8,888 bases of DNA from Clostridiales bacterium (lineage in GTDB: Bacteria > Bacillota > Clostridia > Lachnospirales > JAITVM01): assembly GCA_031285815.1 (NCBI GenBank), contig JAITVM010000244.1, positions 1-8,888 on the forward strand, in the 5' to 3' direction. The notes under the pieces are model-generated. The model saw only the letters and a list, made by a program, of their open reading frames with translations, was not told the DNA's origin and searched no databases. The position numbers were made by a program, and so were the translations under genes. How positions within the stretch are numbered: position 1 is the stretch's first letter; each line of letters starts with the position of its first letter. Below are positions 6,482-8,888 of the stretch, piece by piece.

Positions 6482-7321
6482 TTATCTTAATAATGATAAA
6501 ACATTTTGCGGCGCCTGGTTAGCTTGCGAAAGCATAGAAGTAGATGCCTGTTGTAATACGTTTGACCTTGTCAAATTCATCATCTCTTTTGCCATATCTG
6601 TATCACGGATCCGGGATTCAGCAGCAGACAAGTTTTCAGAAGAAATATCCAACGACCTCATTGTGTATTCCATCCTATTTTGTTTTGCACCTAATCCTGC
6701 CCTTATTTCGTTTAGCTTGTCAATGCCTTTATCCAAATCAGTAAGTGCTGCACCGGCCTTGGCATTTGTAGAAACATCTGTTATCGTTGCGGCTGTCATG
6801 CCCAAACTGGCAACATCACATTTCCCAATTGCAACAGCCATTGTTTGCCCACTATTCGCGCCAACTTGGAATGTAAAAGTACCCGCTGTTCCGCCAGACC
6901 CATCTAAAAGGTTCATACCATTAAATTGAACTTTGCCCGCCATAGTATCGATCTCATCTTTTAAATCTGTAAGCTCTTTTGCAATAAGGGTCCTATCAGC
7001 AGTAGTATTAGTATCATTACCGCCTTGTACAGCCAATTCCCTTGCCCTTTTCAGCATATTCCCGATTTCTTCCATGCCGCCTTCAGCGGTTTGTACAAGG
7101 GAAATACCATCTTGGGTATTTTTAGAAGCCATATCGAGCCCACTAATTTGGGCACGCATTTTTTCCGATATTGCAAGGCCGGCTGCGTCATCCGCTGCAG
7201 AATTGATCCTTGTCCCTGACGACAACCTTGCAGAAGCCTTAGATTGGGCGGCACCAACATTTTTTAAAGCCCTGTGCGAATTTAATGCTAAAACGTTTGT
7301 ATTTACTACCATATTTGACAT
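6482..7321 (-). CDS. Flagellin (downstream copy of a tandem pair)
   Basis: Flagellin is exported through the flagellar type III system and polymerises into the filament. The 279-residue product has the complete N-terminal D0/D1 region (residues 1-140: 'NTNVLALNSHRAL', 'RLSSGTRINSAADDAAGLAI', 'RARELAVQ', 'VQFNGMNLL') and C-terminal D1/D0 region (from about 205 to 'QNVLSLLR'). Only about 60 variable residues lie between, so there are no D2/D3 domains. The motif LKRARELAVQ (90-99) keeps the Arg and Leu that Toll-like receptor 5 contacts in Salmonella FliC, with Lys in place of the neighbouring Gln. Cys168 in the variable part is unusual for a flagellin. The ATG follows GGGAGG. It lies 77 nt after the upstream flagellin with no visible promoter of its own, so it is probably co-transcribed. 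Confidence 0.96.
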   Translation of the reverse strand: MSNMVVNTNVLALNSHRALKNVGAAQSKASARLSSGTRINSAADDAAGLAISEKMRAQISGLDMASKNTQDGISLVQTAEGGMEEIGNMLKRARELAVQGGNDTNTTADRTLIAKELTDLKDEIDTMAGKVQFNGMNLLDGSGGTAGTFTFQVGANSGQTMAVAIGKCDVASLGMTAATITDVSTNAKAGAALTDLDKGIDKLNEIRAGLGAKQNRMEYTMRSLDISSENLSAAESRIRDTDMAKEMMNLTRSNVLQQASTSMLSQANQAPQNVLSLLR

Positions 7322-7324
7322 AAT

Positions 7325-7362
7325 TATATTCCTCCCTGATTTTAACGGGGCTTCCTTGCCCC
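7325..7362 (-). promoter_or_regulatory. Leader hairpin and RBS of downstream flagellin, candidate CsrA target
   Basis: Minus-strand RNA forms GGGGC-AAGGAA-GCCCC (7347-7362), a 5-bp stem presenting GGA in its loop. Exactly 20 nt further on, a second GGA lies in CAGGGAGG, the ribosome binding site. A looped GGA upstream of a GGA-containing Shine-Dalgarno is the pattern bound by a CsrA dimer in the Bacillus hag leader. No csrA gene is in the window, so the binding protein is inferred. Confidence 0.55.
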
Positions 7363-7398
7363 TTAATTTTGATCATAAATTTGACTATTGGTTATGTA

Positions 7399-8244
7399 CT
7401 ATCTTAATAATGATAAAACATTTTGTGGTGCCTGGTTCGCTTGCGAAAGCATAGAAGTAGCTGCCTGTTGTAATACATTAGACCTTGTTAAATTCATCAT
7501 TTCTTTTGCCATATCTGTATCACGGATCCGGGATTCAGCAGCAGACAAGTTTTCAGAAGAAATATCCAACGATTTCATTGTATACTCCATCCTATTTTGT
7601 TTTGCACCTAAGCCAGCCCTAAGCTCGTTTAGTGAGTCTAGCGCAGTATCAATCCCATCTAACATACCGCCAGCTAAAGCATTTGTAGACACATCATTCC
7701 CAGTACTTACAAATGTGCCGGCATTCAGGTCCGATAATTTACAAGAACTAATAGCGACAGTCAAAGTTTGGTTTTGGTTAGCACCAACTTGGAATGTAAA
7801 TGAGCCACCCGTACCGCCGGTCTCATCTAGAAGGTTCATCCCATTAAATTGAACCTTGCTCGCCATAGTATCAATTTCGGTCCCTAAATCATCAAGCTCT
7901 TTTTCAATTAAATCTCTATCTGTAGCAGTATTAGTATCGTTACCTGCTTGGACGGCCAATTCCCTTGCCCTTTTTAACATATTCCCGATTTCTTCCATGC
8001 CGCCTTCAGCGGTTTGAACAAGGGATATACCGTCTTGAGTATTTTTTGAAGCCATATCCAGGCCACTAATTTGAGCCCGCATTTTTTCTGATATTGCAAG
8101 GCCTGCCGCATCATCTGCCGCTGAATTGACCCTTGTGCCCGACGATAGCCTTGCAGATGCTTTTGCTTGGGCTGCCCCAACATTTTTCAAAGCCCTATGG
8201 GAATTTAGCGCTAAAACGTTTGTGTTTACTACCATGTTAGACAT
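7399..8244 (-). CDS. Flagellin (upstream copy of a tandem pair)
   Basis: This 281-residue paralogue has the same layout as its downstream neighbour: conserved D0/D1 ends and a short variable centre (about 140-205). Residues 1-98 differ from the other copy at only two positions (Ala/Ser in 'AAQAKAS', Val/Ile in 'TRVNS'), although many codons differ silently, so the duplication is not very recent and the protein is under strong constraint. The last 75 residues are nearly identical too. The centre differs in sequence and by two residues in length, but both copies keep a Cys at 168. The ATG follows AAGGAGGAAA with good spacing. A SigD-type promoter lies about 110 nt upstream, so this gene leads the transcript and is probably the more strongly expressed one. 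The stop codon here is TAG, in the other copy TAA. Confidence 0.96.
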   Translation of the reverse strand: MSNMVVNTNVLALNSHRALKNVGAAQAKASARLSSGTRVNSAADDAAGLAISEKMRAQISGLDMASKNTQDGISLVQTAEGGMEEIGNMLKRARELAVQAGNDTNTATDRDLIEKELDDLGTEIDTMASKVQFNGMNLLDETGGTGGSFTFQVGANQNQTLTVAISSCKLSDLNAGTFVSTGNDVSTNALAGGMLDGIDTALDSLNELRAGLGAKQNRMEYTMKSLDISSENLSAAESRIRDTDMAKEMMNLTRSNVLQQAATSMLSQANQAPQNVLSLLR

Positions 8245-8246
8245 AT

Positions 8247-8285
8247 TTATTTTCCTCCTTGATTTTAACAGGGCTTCCTTGCCCC
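8247..8285 (-). promoter_or_regulatory. Leader hairpin and RBS of upstream flagellin, candidate CsrA target
   Basis: Minus-strand RNA forms GGGGC-AAGGAA-GCCCU (8270-8285): four G-C pairs plus a closing G-U, with GGA in the loop. The second GGA is 20 nt further on, in CAAGGAGG. Compared with the downstream flagellin leader, the one changed stem base (C to U) keeps pairing, and the spacing of the two GGA sites is identical, which supports a conserved RNA element. Confidence 0.55.
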
Positions 8286-8298
8286 TACAATATTAAAA

Positions 8299-8328
8299 CA
8301 TAATTTAACATAATTTTTGGCATAATTT
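8299..8328 (-). repeat. Three short direct repeats in the flagellin leader
   Basis: The 8-mer AAATTATG (minus strand) occurs three times, at 8299-8306, 8309-8316 and 8321-8328, with starts 10 and 12 nt apart, just downstream of the SigD promoter. It may be simple AT-rich sequence or a regulator site; the downstream flagellin leader lacks it. Confidence 0.4.
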
Positions 8329-8350
8329 CTCTTCCAGGCCCGCAAATAAT

Positions 8351-8378
8351 ATATCGTCGTGGTTAAATTTAACTTTAG
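8351..8378 (-). promoter_or_regulatory. SigD (sigma-28) type flagellar promoter
   Basis: On the minus strand CTAAA (8374-8378) is followed by 15 nt and then GACGATAT (8351-8358). The Bacillus SigD consensus is CTAAA, 15 nt, GCCGATAT, so only one base differs. It lies about 110 nt before the upstream flagellin start, giving a leader of roughly 100 nt. Confidence 0.8.
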
Positions 8379-8462
8379 CTTTTTGATCAAATTTATCCAA
8401 AGATATTTTTCCATGCTTACCATCAACTTAGTTTCATTTATTCTACAAAGATACATAATATT

Positions 8463-8888
8463 TTATTTTCCATCATTACTTAGTTGTACATCCGAAACCT
8501 TTTTCACAATCAATTCTAATTTCTGTACCATTTCATATATTTCAGGTTTATTATTATAAAGATAGGCTTGCTTAAAAAATTCCAGGGCTTTATTGTATTC
8601 ATTCATCGAAAGGTAAATTTTTGCTGTTAAAAAGCTTGGCTGAAAATAATAGTATACTTCATCCCGTTTAACCGACCCTTCCCCTTTGCAGCCAAAAGCC
8701 TTATGCAATGTTTCCAACGCCTTAAAATTGTCTTTCTCAATTTCCAGATAGAAATTCCCCAATACTGTTTGAAATTCAGAAGTGCCCCCAAGAAGCCCAT
8801 AATTGTCTAAAAGTACCCTTAACGCTTCACCATTTTCATTTTTATCTAAATAAAGTTTATGGGCCTTTAAATAAATATCTGTATCAAT
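8463..8888 (-). CDS. C-terminal part of a TPR-like protein (partial, 5' end beyond the window)
   Basis: The frame stays open from the right edge to the TAA at 8463-8465, giving 141 residues without an N-terminus. A TTG at 8760-8762 could be taken as a start, but the frame upstream of it is coding-like and gap-free, so I read the gene as entering from outside. Helical repeats resembling TPRs are visible: 'EALRVLLDNYGLLGG' with 'LGNFYLEI...ALETLHKAF', then 'LTAKIYLSMNEYNKALEFF' (a textbook TPR), ending in a charged helix and a short polar tail. Such C-terminal TPRs occur in glycosyltransferases encoded beside flagellin genes in Clostridia, which would make it a flagellin-modifying enzyme. The catalytic part is not in view, so that is only a suggestion. 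Confidence 0.75.
   Translation of the reverse strand: MDTDIYLKAHKLYLDKNENGEALRVLLDNYGLLGGTSEFQTVLGNFYLEIEKDNFKALETLHKAFGCKGEGSVKRDEVYYYFQPSFLTAKIYLSMNEYNKALEFFKQAYLYNNKPEIYEMVQKLELIVKKVSDVQLSNDGK

Noticed and set aside
7347..7362. The GGGGC/GCCCC hairpin between the flagellins as a terminator
   Set aside because: There is no U run after the stem, and the same hairpin precedes the other flagellin, so it is a leader element.
7363..7398. A separate SigD promoter for the downstream flagellin
   Set aside because: The 77-nt gap holds no TAAA plus GCCGATAT-like pair at the right spacing, so co-transcription is the simpler reading.
6933..7852. Long plus-strand frames of 154 and 173 codons opposite the two flagellin genes
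   Set aside because: They are antisense to strongly conserved flagellin codons, appear at matching places in both copies, and lack ribosome binding sites and recognisable motifs.
7051..8183. Two 69-codon minus-strand frames inside the flagellin genes in another reading frame
   Set aside because: They are frame-shifted echoes of the conserved flagellin N-terminus; their similarity to each other only reflects the paralogy.
8265..8456. A 63-codon minus-strand frame between the TPR gene and the upstream flagellin
   Set aside because: It has no ribosome binding site at its ATG, covers the SigD promoter and the leader hairpin, and its composition is simply AT-rich (Lys, Leu, Tyr, Asn); better explained as promoter and leader.
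1..8888. CRISPR array, tRNA or rRNA genes
   Set aside because: No regularly spaced repeats of suitable length and no tRNA- or rRNA-like segment could be recognised on either strand.

Overview
The window looks like a piece of a low-to-middling-GC, Gram-positive, flagellated bacterium, most likely a member of the Clostridia. The reasons are strong GGAGG-type ribosome binding sites, frequent TTG starts, short flagellins without outer domains, a SigD-type flagellar promoter, and a secreted protein that joins copper-amine-oxidase stalk repeats to a CAP domain. All convincing genes lie on the minus strand, so transcription runs from high to low coordinates. I read the sequence by eye; family assignments rest on recognised motifs, not on a search.

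Motility end (8888 to about 6400): the C-terminal part of a TPR-like protein enters from the right edge. Then come a SigD-type promoter and two tandem flagellin genes. Each flagellin has the same leader: a small hairpin with GGA in its loop, exactly 20 nt upstream of a second GGA inside the Shine-Dalgarno sequence. That is the layout of a CsrA-controlled flagellin leader. A 14-bp stem closes the pair as terminator. Both flagellins carry a cysteine at residue 168, which is unusual for flagellin.

Middle (6300 to 3700): a small three-helix membrane protein of unknown function with its own terminator, then a two-gene type II restriction-modification operon. A C5-cytosine methyltransferase is followed 2 nt later by a HaeIII-family endonuclease, so the likely target is GGCC. 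A 9-nt inverted repeat flanks the expected -35 position of the methyltransferase promoter and is a candidate operator.

Left part (3600 to 1): a probable three-gene operon encodes an RtcB-like RNA ligase of the RtcB2 type (without its usual partner PrfH), a metzincin-like zinc protease without a visible signal peptide, and a secreted stalk-CAP protein. It ends in a 20-bp-stem hairpin. At the left edge the first 16 codons of another gene are visible, perhaps an IS256-type transposase. The restriction system, the RNA repair ligase and a possible transposase next to each other suggest an accessory or defence-related stretch beside a core flagellin locus. The RtcB-metalloprotease-CAP grouping is the part of the window I cannot tie to any system I know.
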